From: Haematococcus lacustris | Taxonomy: Eukaryota > Chlorophyta > Chlorophyceae > Chlamydomonadales > Haematococcaceae | Assembly: GCA_030144725.1 (NCBI GenBank) | Contig: JASKMD010000019.1 | Location: forward strand, 8,234,760-8,298,759 | DNA: 64,000 nucleotides | Reading direction: 5' to 3' | Shown here: in pieces, positions 11,701 to 21,212 of the stretch | Numbering within the stretch: the stretch's first letter is position 1 | Layout of the letters: each line of letters opens with the position of its first letter | Made by a program: the position numbers and the translations under genes | The notes under the pieces: generated by a model | Told to the model about the DNA's origin: nothing | The model's database searches: none | The model's input: the letters and a program-made list of their open reading frames with translations, nothing else

Positions 11701-14700
11701 CTTATCTGCTACACTGCCGCCTGTACCACTGCAACAGGGTTCTATGTTGCTTGCACACTCCGTGGGGCCCTACTTGGAAGCGTGGTCATCTTAGTCGGCA
11801 GGCTGGGCTTCCTCATGCAGAGTTGTGCTTTGTTGTCCAGCTTCCTGATGTCATGGTGCTGCTGGTGGCCGGTGTGTGAGCGGACTGTGCTTTAGCTGTG
11901 TCCTATGTCAACACCACAGCTCCATCCATTGCCACTGTCACTGATCAGCCACAGCTGCACTCTTGGCATATCCCTTGGTAGGTTTCATGCCTCTTGCTGC
12001 AACCGAGCTAGCCTACCAGCCACTGCCTAAATCTGAATGCAGAGCAAGACCTAGACAAGACAAGGCAGAGTACCACCCACCTGCAGCTGTGTGTAGCCCG
12101 ACTGGGTGCTGTTCTGCACGTCTATGAGGAAGGAGGCGTACCTGCAGCACAAGGAGCACCACCATGCACACATTGCTGTGCAAGGGTAAAGGAATACTCC
12201 ACAGCCCTGACTTATGCTGCTGCTGCTGCTGCTGCTGCTGCTACTGCTACTGTAGTGGCCTACTGATAACACAGACAAAACATCAACCCTAGTGAGGGCA
12301 CCTGATTTGCCATTGTGCATACTCATACCTCCGACTGATGTTGCTGCTGCTGCTGCTGCTGCTGCTGCAGTGGTTTGTCCATACCTCCCATGGCAGGCTG
12401 ACCAGGGCATGGGGCAGCCCTCTGTCTCAATCATTGGTTGCAAGCAGGCCACACCAGCTACAGCCTGGCTAGTCGAAGCTGGCCAGCTGCATGCACCCAC
12501 AGGATGATCATGTAGGGGTCAGAGGCCGCCAGCTGCGCCAAGCCAGCCTGCAGAGCAGTAGAGCAACGCAATCCTTGCGTGCCTACAACGAGTGGGTCGA
12601 AATGGTTGCTGCCCTCCTGACTGACCCATACAGCATTCCAGAGGTGGCCTGCTGATGCCATCTGTTGCACAATGCTACGTTGGTATGTTATGAGACATGG
12701 GCCCTTAGGAAGACTCTGATACCACACTACTACCCCATTTGGCTTTTGTGACGGTGACTGCATTGCAGGCACCTTGAGGATGATGCTGGCCAGCTCCATG
12801 GCCTCCTCCTCCACCACCTCAGGGTCCTCAGGCTGCCACACACGGCAGCAGCGGCTCAAGATCTCCACCTGGAGCAAGCGGTGGTTGGCCAGACACACAC
12901 ACACACACACACACTACGGCACATCCTGGAGGTCAAGGAGAGGTGAGGTGCATGTGGCTGCAGCATGGCCAGGCGGTTGTGGTGCTCCATGCTGATTTGG
13001 CACTGCAGTGGTCCATTGCACGCTAGGACTCAAATGGCTGCAGTACTACCAGCAGGGTTTGGTGCTCCATGCTGCTTTGGCACTGCAGACTGCTCTGGCC
13101 CACACCGCAGGCCCTTGACTACCAGGCCGGGTGCTACCTCGCGTGCATCAGTGGCGTTGAAGATGAGGCGTGGCTTAATGTCACGGGACGCGTGCCTACA
13201 CACGGCACGCAACACACCCAACAGGTATGCACAACTGCTGGACACGCTATTGAGCGAGCTTGTTGAGTCAAGCCACTCACCTAAACCTGTTGACCACAGT
13301 AACCATGAAGTACCTGCACGGTGAGGGGCAGAGCAACAACCATTGAGGACAGGGGCAAAGCACCACCCATGCACGACACATGCTGAGGTACTCTCTGCAG
13401 GGTGACATGGCAGGCTATTGTGAACCGCACGTCCGCATGCGCCACCGGGCACTGACCTGAGCCGCATCCACCCGGCCAGGGCGCCTGCAAGGCCAGCAGG
13501 GACCAGGCCCACCCACATCACCAGGGTCAGCTGCTCCTGCACCTCAGCCTGCACACGATGAGGGGTGCAGGGTGAGGGTGAAGGTGATGGCTGTCAGGAC
13601 CGCACCACCACCTGGCCTCACCGACTGCTGCCCAGACAGGTTGACAGTCCTGAAGGCCATCAGCACCAGCACCAGGGAGGTCCACAGCACCATGGCGTAG
13701 CTGGCGGTGCGGATCATGTTCACTGCCGGGTTCAGGTGCGGCACCTGGCAGCAGGCAGCAGCGGCACATCAGGTGCAGGTTGGCCCTGGCAGCAGCCATG
13801 TGGGCTAGGGGTGGGTGCCGCCTGCCTGGGTGCCTGGCTCACCCAGTAGACGTAGAGGTAGAGCAGGGCCAGGGAGCAGGCCAGGTAAAGCAGGGACAGC
13901 TCCCGGGTGCCGCTCAGGAAGGTGGCGGCCAGCGTCATCACTGACTTCAGCCCAAACCCAAGCACCTCCACCCTGCACCATGCAGCCAGACCGAGCTCCG
14001 GAGTGGCTGTCTTTGCCTGGATAGCAAGCCCATGGGAGTGAGCATACTACCAAAGCCATTGGGGCAGGTAGCTCTTCCCAGGCACAGTGCAGAAGTGAAG
14101 GGGCAAGTCTTGCCACAGTACAAAGGCATTGAGAGCAGCAGCAATGCCAATGTGTCGCCAGCTCTAGGCCAGCAAGAAGTATACTCTTGAGCAGGCAGGT
14201 CCCTACATGTGCCACCAGGCAGAACAGTGGTGTGCAGCTCGTGGCACGCAGCACTGCCTGCCTGCCTCCTGACCACCCACCCTGAGTGAGCCATGGCCAG
14301 CGGGTTGCGTGACAGCGGGTTCAGCTCCATCTCAGCCAGCGTGAAGAAGGCAGCGAAAGCGATGAACACGATGATGGAGATGGCGGCGACAGACGCGTGG
14401 ATGACATGGGCGCCGCTCCAGCAGTCTGTTAGTACAACCCATCACAGTTGAGCACCCAATCAGCGGCCTGAGGGTGTAGCATGGCTTGGGGTGGGCATGT
14501 GAGATTTTGTCAAGCATTGTTGGCCAGCACACTCACAAACGTTGGGGAACTGTTGGTTCACGCCTTGCACCTCTGCGAAGCGGAGCAGATGCACTAGGTG
14601 GGGATGGCAGCATTGAGCTCACTGAAGTACTCTGACAGGTGCCTTACGGACCAGGTCAAAGGGCTCGCTAGCAGCTAGGGTGCGTGATCCGGCTGTCAAT

Positions 14701-15650
14701 GTGGCCGGGTTTTGCTGTATAAATGAAATGCTGTGGGACAAGCCATCCAGGCCCGCTGCCGCTGCTGTGGCAGACCCTCAGCTCACACCCTCCCTTGCTG
14801 GATTAGCAGCAGTGCCTCTTGCCAAAGCCCCACCCCTGCATTGGTGCAGCTTCCCAAGGTACAGTTCAGCCTACCTGGCCTGCCATAGAGCTGGCAATCC
14901 AGGGCCACCAGGAACAGCGACAGGGTGGCAATGTCCAGCACTTGGTAGAACACCTGCAGCCAGGCCCAGACCAGAGCAGGCAGCACAGCTGCATTGCCAG
15001 CTGAACAAGAGAGCTGGCTGATACTTGCACCAGCACCCTGCGGCATCATCACCTTGCCAAACCAGCGCAGCCACACAATGGGCCTGCAAGCAAGAGGCAT
15101 GCAAGAAGTGAGGCACCAAGGCTAGCAGGCAGCTGGGTGCATGGCGGCATCAGCGGCTCACCACACATGGTTGAAGGAGTTGGCTTGGAAGGAGTAGCCG
15201 ACCCACACGCACAGCACCACATTGAAGAGCAGCGCCCCTGCCATGATGTACAGGGCCACAATGAAGAACAGGTAGCCCCTGTTGGCCAGGAACTGGTTCA
15301 GGCCAATGAAGGACACCACCTGCCAGCCACTGCATGGGGACAGGGCAGCAAGGGGTCAGCTGAGGGGTGCCAGCCAGGAAGTGCTGGCCAAGCAGGACAC
15401 TGTCTGCTGCCCAGCTTATCTAGACATCAGCCGCCACCTCTCCTCACATGTTGCTGTTGTCGATGAAGCCAGTGAAGCCATACTGCGTGGCACAGGGCAG
15501 CAGCTCTCAACCTCAGTGACAGTAGCAGCTGACCCTCACTTCCCTGCTGCCAGCACACACCTGAGGGTTCACAGTTAGGAGGAACAGCTGCAGGAAGTCA
15601 AGGAACAGGCGGAAGGCTGCAAAGCGCCAGGTGGGTGCCTTCTCCTGCAT
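1..15650 (-). CDS. TmcB-like multi-pass membrane protein with helical-repeat and PAS-like regions (partial, C-terminus beyond window)
   Basis: One large multi-exon gene read right to left. Conceptual splicing gives hydrophobic N-terminal segments (13.28-15.65 kb), a helical-repeat stretch resembling TPR/HAT proteins (9.2-13.2 kb), PAS-like sensor modules (3.6-9.0 kb) and a long low-complexity C-terminal exon (1-1920). Most junctions were followed base by base and their intron phases agree, which is strong evidence for a real gene. The architecture matches the 'tiny macrocysts' (TmcB/TmcC) type proteins that are numerous in volvocine algae; their biochemical role is not established, and a membrane sensor is the usual guess. 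The start is the ATG at 15650 unless a further 5' exon exists. The only poorly resolved part is between about 4060 and 4680. Introns carry a pogo-like transposon, a Fanzor-like remnant and a CTG repeat. The family assignment is from memory of the motif order, not a search. Confidence 0.8.
2505..2906 (+). pseudogene. HTH part of a pogo/CENP-B-like transposase
   Basis: The frame, read from the ATG at 2505 (open upstream to 2391), contains AAKQHGVPRSTLNEF-like residues (GAKQHGVPRSTLNEFI), then GRPTALTEAEEMQLVSIV and GVTRLDLLGAV. This is the 'pipsqueak' helix-turn-helix followed by the GRP..LT..EE..L motif of CENP-B/pogo/Tigger transposases, which binds the transposon ends. It stops at 2904-2906, well short of a catalytic domain. 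It is therefore a truncated product. The preceding TTGCAG at 2474-2479 could be a splice acceptor for a 5' exon. Confidence 0.6.
2975..3346 (+). pseudogene. Possible C-terminal transposase remnant
   Basis: The frame begins KHAFAKTSLYPRNKEQLLA, which resembles the 'aF..tGlyP.n...' segment that follows the DDE core in pogo-like transposases. Nothing resembling the catalytic Asp/Asp/Asp(Glu) motifs precedes it. An AT-rich 70-bp join (2907-2974) sits where the core would be, consistent with an internal deletion. Weakly supported. Confidence 0.4.
3580..5228 (-). CDS. Second PAS-like module exons of the TmcB-like gene
   Basis: Clear exons are 5145-5228, 4781-5009, 4678 leftwards to somewhere before 4382, 3971-4058 and 3580-3818. 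They encode HSVLLQHKYHTPVQASIRT, FSFLVLTIR, EHLLVTDSKGRVCHATK, a helix-rich piece ending near LPQPLALLHRS, YQQDKDALGADEVFHVTT, and LVVDPSTGLVLSTGSSPL followed by LFGYHPQQLLG. The last is a textbook PAS core ('VVD..G.V......LFGY....L.G'). Exon boundaries between about 4060 and 4380 were not settled; an extra exon may lie near 4200-4330. The exon ending at 3580 uses a GTGAG donor whose downstream bases are the insertion site of the pogo-like element. Confidence 0.72.
5880..6650 (+). mobile_element. Fanzor/TnpB-like element remnant, family 2 (copy F1)
   Basis: Plus-strand remnant inside the 5229-6769 intron of the TmcB-like gene. Frame-shifted coding traces match other copies: SSAVNGQQPFE near 5890, VRGLMWC near 6040, then GRCLDRDCNAALNMQRIG at about 6259-6312. 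'DRDxNAAxN' is the RuvC-III motif of TnpB/Fanzor nucleases (Asp is catalytic). After the coding part comes the tail shared by all family-2 copies: GCTGTCATCAGC, CCCTGTCACAGGGGTC, then a GGTAGGCG/CCATGC block, CATAACTCCACACAG and a terminal GAGGGAC (about 6645). Frameshifts mean it cannot make nuclease. Confidence 0.6.
6770..8982 (-). CDS. First PAS-like module and Ser/Pro-rich linker exons of the TmcB-like gene
   Basis: Exons 8841-8982, 8612-8691, 8489-8510, 8168-8264, 7779-7874 and 6770-7534 join in phase. Product motifs are ALGYSRNELKGRNVNNIMP and FVRNYVTTGK, then FVALHRERYTLAVTLQ and FMGVVVALPQ. This order (helix, 'G.N...LMP', 'Y..TG', 'HRxRY', 'FMGV') is that of a PAS fold with the S-box-like strand. 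The 765-bp final exon encodes a linker rich in Ser, Pro and charged residues, including a run of prolines. A PAS domain would bind a small ligand or a partner; no cofactor residue can be assigned. The intron between the first two exons (8692-8840) contains (CTG)24. Confidence 0.77.
8722..8793. repeat. (CAG)24 trinucleotide repeat
   Basis: Twenty-four uninterrupted CAG units on the plus strand; (CTG)24 on the coding strand of the TmcB-like gene. It lies in the 149-bp intron 8692-8840, between the exons ending NAG and starting KAVILG. Confidence 0.95.
9213..13195 (-). CDS. Helical-repeat (TPR/HAT-like) exons of the TmcB-like gene
   Basis: Exons 13138-13195, 12773-12868, 12501-12547, 12081-12141, 11389-11450, 11077-11122, 10648-10692, 10238-10371, 10034-10110, 9788-9815, 9466-9524 and 9213-9328 splice in frame. 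The product contains VEILSRCCRVWQ, YASFLIDVQN, FLERFAIFTLEQ, LLAMRAFWAQLL, LLRLYAKFLEHIKHDPW and FAEADALEQEEE. This is the pattern of paired amphipathic helices ending in 'LYxxFLE..K.DPW' seen in crooked-neck/HAT-like and Tmc proteins. Such repeats normally mediate protein contacts; partners are unknown here. The last exon leads directly into a PAS-like domain. Exons are 28-134 bp, separated by introns of about 0.1-0.7 kb. Confidence 0.78.
12262..12315 (+). repeat. Short fragment of the family-2 Fanzor tail
   Basis: ACACAGACAAAACATCAACC followed by CTAGTGAGGGCACCTGATTTG matches the terminal part of the copy at 21.1 kb (ACACAGACAAAACACCACCC, TGTGAGGGGACCTCGTTC). It lies in an intron of the TmcB-like gene. 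Confidence 0.45.
12893..12914. repeat. (AC)11 microsatellite
   Basis: Eleven AC units just upstream (on the coding strand) of the TmcB-like exon 12773-12868; intronic. Confidence 0.9.
13281..15650 (-). CDS. N-terminal membrane-spanning exons of the TmcB-like gene
   Basis: Exons read as 15561-15650, 15448-15482, 15162-15329, 14875-15083, 14537-14572, 14281-14425, 13843-13972, 13622-13744, 13457-13548 and 13281-13313. The translation is rich in hydrophobic helices, for example GYLFFIVALYIMAGALLF in the third exon, AISIIVFIAFAAFF in the sixth and LYLACSLALLYLYVYW in the seventh. The segment AEMELNPLSRNPLAMAHS after the sixth-exon helix resembles the acidic/proline motif typical of Tmc-like proteins. 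Every junction has GT and AG ends and a matching phase. The 35-, 36- and 33-bp micro-exons are kept because they bridge the frame exactly. Within 14875-15083 a small unrecognised intron cannot be excluded. Confidence 0.8.
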
Positions 15651-17320
15651 GCGTGCAGGCACATGTGTGTCTTGCTAGTGCTTGCGTTACTACTTGTAAA
15701 TGTTGTCAGCAGCAGCATGCCTCCTGGTGCTGTAGGAGAGGTGCCACAGCCTGACTAGGTGGCCCTACACCCCACACTCCACTTGCCTTGGCAACTGTAT
15801 ATCCCACTCCGAACATCCCTGCATGATGTTGAAACGAGCAGCCATTGTTTCTACATGTCGATTCCCCCGTCATGGATATGCGAGTCACCTTGCTGCAAGT
15901 GCCTGGTGTCATCCGACACCTCTTCCTCCTGTCCTGGTTTCACAGTTTGCAGGCTGCACAGCAAGCAACCACGCCCACATTTGCGGCATTGTTCGACAGA
16001 CTGCGAGTACTGCTTAACGCTGTTTCGGCGGCTTCCCCATACACTCGGGGGCTGCTACCACTGTACATCTGGGTCTGGCTACAATTTGCTTTCACACACT
16101 TTAATGCCGATGTGGCGCCACTATCCACGGACGATCCCCCAGCCTCGGACATTACGACTAGTCACCGGTAGGGCATGTCAGCAACCCCACCAGCCGGTAC
16201 CGTCACTCAACTCAGGATATAACTGGGAACTTTGTTTTTTTCGGATCGGTTCGGAGTGTTTTGATGTTTGGCTAAGGAGGTAGGGGAACTTTACACTGTA
16301 TATAGCACGGCCACATCACCCCTTCAACTCTTTACACAGTAACAGTAACTTACTTACGTAACACAGTAACAATACGTATAGGTGGGGCCCGAACGAGATT
16401 TTGAACCACCGAAAAGGGGTTACTACTGGTTCAGCCTGCTGGGAGCATGTAATAGCACCCAGCAGGTGCAGGCAGCAAGGGGTTGGGGCTGCTAGGCAGT
16501 AGCAACAGCTGTTGTTGCTGCTTAAGCCTACTAGAGCAAGGTTGTAAGTGCAGGCAGCACAAAGGTGGGGATGCTGGGCAGCATCAGAAGCTGCTACTTA
16601 ACAAGCTCCCATAAACGTCATTATAGTGACCATGTCCTGCACGGCGGTACTGGCCACCCTGTACTTCGGATGATCAGATCAGTACTGGCCACTATGGTCG
16701 TTCTACAGCCAGGTTGGTATGCATCTTAAACTTGCCTTCCACTCAGGTGTCCCCAACTAACAGAAAATGACAGGAAACTGACCCCTGGTAATCAAAACGA
16801 CGCCGCGTCTCAGCCACGTGGTTTCTGTTTATGTTTCGCACATCCATGGATATAGGACTCTTTCAGCTATGCGGTGCAGCTTGTATCATTAAATACTGTG
16901 CAGTGTGCTGGGTGCTATGGCGGCTCAAATCTTCACATTCAAATCCATGCACTTTTTGCTCATGCGGGCCTCGCCGCGAGAGACCGCCGCGACCGACGTG
17001 GCCCAGGAGCACCTGCACATAGTGAGGGACAGTCACCGCAGTCAAAACGGTTCACATGGCATGCCAAAGCGATGTAACGACGCCCCTCCACCCATGCTCG
17101 GAAATATGCAAGGTTGCTGCGATGCTTGACCCCTTCGTGAGCAGTACTGTTGGCCTGGCCACTCTGCAATGCCTCACAAGGTGTGTATGCCATTGCTATG
17201 TTACCTTCCTCGACATGTTGGGTCCGATCCCTCCCGCCCGCCCCCCCCTTCCGTGTCGAGCTCGTGTTCAGCTCCGCTGTGGCCCCCTGCTGCTCAAATG
17301 GAGGGGTGAGCATGCCAGGG
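15651..17320. other. Spacer upstream of the TmcB-like gene
   Basis: No convincing gene. It should contain the promoter of the minus-strand gene starting at 15650, but no TATA-like box is obvious. A plus-strand frame at 15845-16171 (contains FAALFDRLRVLLNAVSAAS and LLPLYIWVWLQFAF) looks protein-like but has no recognised family or splice partners. 16.3-16.8 kb holds imperfect GTAACA-rich and CAGCAGG-type simple repeats. Confidence 0.3.
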
Positions 17321-17700
17321 GCGGCACCAGCACCAGCTGCCAGCTGCTGCCAGGGGGGGGCAGCAGGAGGGGTGGGTAGCCCAGGGGCGGCACCAGCACC
17401 AGCTGCCAGCTGCTGCCAGGGGGGGGCAGCAGGAGGGGTGGGCAGCCCAGGAGCGGCACCAGCACCAGCTGCCAGCTGCTGCCAAGGGGGGGCAGCAGGA
17501 GGGGTGGGCAGCCCAGGAGCGGCACCGGCACCAGCTGCCAGCTGCTGCCAGGGGGGGGGCAGCAGGAGGGGTGGGCAGCTGCTGCCAGGGGGGGGCAGCA
17601 GGAGGGGTGGGTAGCCCAGGGGCGGCACCAGCACCAGCTGCCAGCTGCTGCCAGGGGGGGGCAGCAGGAGGGGTGGGCAGCCCAGCACCAGCACCAGCAC
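17321..17700. repeat. 66-bp minisatellite, about 5-6 units
   Basis: The block GCGGCACCAGCACCAGC recurs at 17321, 17387, 17453 and 17519 (66-bp spacing) and again near 17622 after a shortened unit. Each unit contains a G-run of 7-9 and CAGCAGGAGGGGTGGG. Read on the minus strand it would encode repeats of LPTPPAAPPWQQLAAGAGAA, part of a 272-codon frame (16960-17778), but no gene context supports translation. Confidence 0.85.
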
Positions 17701-17779
17701 CAGCACCAGGACCTGCACCTGCCCCCTGCTCATCCCCATGCAAGCCGGCCACTGTGTTGCGAATGTGGGCCATGACAAG

Positions 17780-18080
17780 ACCCTTCAGCTGTTCATTGAG
17801 CTGGGGTTGGGAGGGGGTGGGAGTGAGTGGAAGGGCGGGGCAGGGGCTGGGAGGGGGGGTGGGAGTGCAGGGCTGGGCTGGGGGTGTGAGGAGGTGGGTG
17901 AGGGTGGGAGGGCGGGGCTGGGGCTGGGAGGGGGTGGGAGGGAGGATGGGAGGGCGGGGCTGGGGCTGTAAGAGGGTATGAGGAGGTAGGAAGACTATGG
18001 AAGGCCAGGGGGGTTTGGGGGAGCAAGGAGTTGCGCAGGGATGCGAGGGGTGCTAGGGGGCAGGGTCCAGGCCGTCGGAG
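17780..18080. repeat. G-rich, quadruplex-prone tract
   Basis: The plus strand is a nearly continuous series of GGGAGGGGGTGGGAG and GGGCGGGGCTGGGGCTG variants from about 17800 to 17970. It is a degenerate tandem array with many G-runs. Confidence 0.7.
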
Positions 18081-19500
18081 TAGGCTAGTCATTACTGCAA
18101 GGCAAAGTCATGTCGCGCCAAAGTCATTTGCAACAGGCCTGCTCAACAAAATGCGATGCTTTCTTCTCCAACAGCTGTGTCGTTGAGTAACGAACATAGT
18201 AATAGAGCCACAATCTAGATATTCACTGTGGTCAGCTCACAACATGCCAGTTTGTGGAAGGGGGTCACTTGTTCTGTGTGACTGGCTAGAGAGAAACGCA
18301 CATTCTCCGCGTATCTTGCAATGCCGCTCTATTTCTTGCCCAACGATGGTCTTCCGACGCCGCCTGCACCAATGAAAGGCTCGTGAAGCAAGCCTGGCGG
18401 GCTGAAATGAGATTGTACTTCTGGCTCGATAGCACGCGCAGCTCCATCACTGATGCCGCTACATACTACTAGAACAATCGGTTGTGAGCAGCTGAGGTGT
18501 GTCCGCGATCGCTTGCGCCGGCATGGCCTCACTTGCAAGAGCTAACGCGCCTCTTGCTAGTAGATGCGCAATAATTCGCAGCTGCCAATGCGATAAACGC
18601 TATCGAAAACGGTGCAATATTGAGTGAGTTTCTGCAGGAAGATTACCAACCCCATGTTGGGGGCGCCTGACTTCCACCTTGCCTAACTGCACGAACCCGA
18701 TGAAACCTATTGATGCCGTCATTGCATGCGTTTTGCAGAGGGGAAGACCAGCGCGGCAGTGGCAAGTATGCCTTGCTTCATTTTATCGCTGCTGCCCTGC
18801 TCTTGCTGTGTGATGGTGCCCTGCAGTACTCTTGACCCCGCCTTATATGCCACCTGCTGGCTTGTTGAGGAGACGGCATGCAGAAGCAGAAGCCCAGGTG
18901 TGCGGAGGCTTATGTGGAGACACGCTTACTTGCATCCCTATGTGCATGACGGTAATGTTGCACTGGACAAAGCTGTCGCACATGTTTACAAGTAGGCATG
19001 TCTCAGGCTGAGGAGGAGTGTGACCCTGGGAAAATGTTAGATTTCTGTATGGCCTACAACAGGTTACGGCCCTGTTACAATTTTCGGAAACTCCAGCATG
19101 CTACCAGCAAGCACCCTATACCCCGCCATGATTCACACACAGCAGCTGCCTTGCTGGTCTAGTTATCTTTATATGCCAGCCTTCATACATTACTGCGATT
19201 ACACGAGAATGGCATGGCAGGAATGTACCCGTGATCCTCTCATGCGGGATGGTGTGGTGCCGGTCATTAGGGAGGTTGGTGTTTTCGTAGAACATGCGTT
19301 CATGTGTACCTGTTCTCCATGCAATCCTGCATCACAAGGCGCAGAGGCAACTGGTAGCCTCTAAGCGCACCTGCAAGGGCCCAAGCAAGAAGAGCCATTT
19401 AAGACCTGTTGCAATGGATGGGTGCATGCGGCAGCGTGGCTATCCAGCAATTGACGCACACACATGCAAAACGATTACATGGCAATGGCCGGCCCCCTCA
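18081..19500. other. Spacer with repeat fragments
   Basis: No firm gene. A minus frame at 18329-18538 (QPIVLVVCSGISDGAAR, HEPFIGAGGVG) is unidentified. AAGATTACCAACCCCATGTTGG (18644-18665) and GCGCCTGAC match the end of the inverted repeat at 49.0/61.4 kb. The piece with CTGCACGAACCCGATGAAACC (18687-18707) recurs near 27.31 kb. Confidence 0.35.
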
Positions 19501-19504
19501 AACT

Positions 19505-20870
19505 GGCAGGCCAACAAAACTTATTCAACACGGAACAGCCTCGATCGCACCCTTGATGACTGCAAACCCCAAGTCGATGGCACGTTCCTGGGGCAAACCC
19601 CCTGACCACTGGGCACCTCATCAAAACTAACAGCTTAAATGCTTGTGAGGCTAACAGCCTGTGCAAACTACTAGGGCCTTATGCATTGTTGCGGGCCCGA
19701 CCATCAATGCCCCGCCGGTACTCTGCAGCCCGGTGCAGCCTCTGCCTGACCTTGGGCAGCCGGTCATTGACCAGCTTGTAGCGCTGCTGGTACTCCTTGC
19801 CAACGGGGGGCAGGGCCTTCAGGTCAGTCCAGCTGCACAGCTCCAAGGGGCGCTGCATGCTCTCCCCAATGCGCTGGAAGTTCAGGCAGGGGTTGGTGTC
19901 CCGGTCCAGCCACCTGCCCCCTGGAGGGGCCTGGGGTGGTGGCACTGGGCCAGGTGGGGGCTGGGCAGGGGGCTGGTCCTGGGCAGGGGGAGGGGGAGGT
20001 GGTGGCTCCTGGGCTGGGGCAGGGGGGTCCTGAGCAAGGGGGGCTGGGGGAGGGGGAGGGGGAGGGGGGTTGGGCGGCACCTCATGGCACCACTTCAGGC
20101 CCCGCACACACTTAGCGTGACGCACGCTCCAGGCTGGGCGCAATAGCCGGTGGTTGACCTGGCCTGCTGGGGGTACCCAGTCTGCGGGCCTAGGGCGGTC
20201 ATCTGGCAGGTGCAGCTCACAAGGCTGGCGGGCGTGCACCGACGAGCTTACACGGCTGGTGCGGAACTCATCCACAATTACCAGCCTGTCAGCCTGGACC
20301 TGCTGCTGGGAAGCCTGGTGTGGGCTGGCCTAGGAAGGACTGGAGCAGCTTGGTCAGCGACATGACCGCTGACAGGCAACACTGCATGCTGCCCATGGTC
20401 ATGCGCTGGTTGGCCTGTGCCACCACTGCGTCGACTTCCTCTGGGCTGAGGTCAGGCTGCGCTGCCTCCACAAGGCCGCGAAAGGCTGCCTTGATAACCT
20501 GGCGCCGCTCTGCGATCACTTCCTGCTCACCCTGCCCCTGCCCCTCATCCTCTTGCTGCCCGCTGCCACTGGCACCTGCATTACGTGGGACGGCACAGCA
20601 CACGCGCAGAACTTGATGCGCGGAGGCGGAATGTCGCGTGGACCACACTGCGTCGCGTCGTGAGGGGGGCCTAGCCTTCCGTCGAGCTTAGTGGCTTACC
20701 GGCTGCACACTGTGCGGTGGAGACGGGGCGCTTGCGTTTCCTTTTCGGCGGCATCTCAGGGATTTAGCAACACCATCCAAGCGAGCTAGGGGGGGCATCA
20801 GGTCGCCATTCAACCGGAGTGCCGGCAACCGGAGTGGGGCGAAAATGAGATCCATTACACAATCCATTAC
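19505..20870 (-). mobile_element. Fanzor/TnpB-like element, family 1 (copy F2)
   Basis: Minus-strand element highly similar to 24488-25651. The shared homology runs from ATGAGATC.ATTACACAATCC (5' end of the element, about 20869) to AACAAAACTTATTCAACAC (3' end, about 19510). It contains a split coding region (see the next entry) and a noncoding 3' tail at 19510-19678. No terminal inverted repeats are seen, as expected for IS605/Fanzor-type elements. The tail lacks about 55 bp (AACATGTTGGACTGTGGG and following) present in the 24.5-kb copy. Confidence 0.55.
19679..20754 (-). CDS. Fanzor/TnpB-like protein, family 1, internally deleted (copy F2)
   Basis: The ATG at 20754 starts MPPKRKRKRPVSTAQCAA, a basic nuclear-localisation-like N-terminus. 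A short intron (about 20649-20698) leads to a Glu/Gln-rich helix region (EVIAERRQVIKAAFRGLVEAA). After another probable junction near 20300 come VIVDEFRTSRVSSSV (the block before the zinc-binding region in TnpB/Fanzor), RPAWSVRHAKCVRGLKWC, a Pro-rich insert, then GGRWLDRDTNPCLNFQRIGE with the RuvC-III 'DRDxN' motif, and a basic C-terminus. RuvC-I is not seen, so the copy is probably an inactive deletion derivative. The family assignment rests on motif order; the alternative is an unrelated repetitive protein. Confidence 0.5.
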
Positions 20871-20998
20871 ACAGTCTTGCACAATCCATGTGAGTACAGG
20901 CCCTGCTCAAGCCAGGCTACTTCAGCAGTAGGCTGGTTCACGAGCAGGCTATGTCAACCTATACGCACAGACACTACTTTGCAAGTTGCTTACACTCA

Positions 20999-21155
20999 AA
21001 CTGGCAGACTGGTGCAACGGATGCCAAGTCTAGACTGAAGCCCTGTCACAGGGGTCAGGCATAGTGTAGATGGTAAGCGCCCATGCCTTCTGCATGGTAC
21101 ATAACCATGTACATAACTCCACACAGACAAAACACCACCCCTTGTGAGGGGACCT
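20999..21155 (+). repeat. Family-2 Fanzor 3' tail fragment
   Basis: Only the noncoding tail is present: AGCCCTGTCACAGGGGTCAG, AGTGTAGATGGTAAGCG, CCATGCCTTCTGCATGG, CATAACTCCACACAGAC and TGTGAGGGGAC. There is no coding part upstream. Confidence 0.6.
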
Positions 21156-21212
21156 CGTTCTGCCATTGCTGCGCTGCATAGTTGTCATACCCGGGTTGTG
21201 GCAAGGAGGCCA

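Noticed and set aside
17321..17700. CRISPR-like array
   Set aside because: The 66-bp units are contiguous with no unique spacers and the genome is eukaryotic: a minisatellite.
19661..20146. Long plus-strand frames rich in Gly/Trp over the Pro-rich segment of Fanzor copy F2 (and the equivalent at 24768-25145)
   Set aside because: Complement of the Pro-rich insert; the minus strand has the motif-bearing frame.
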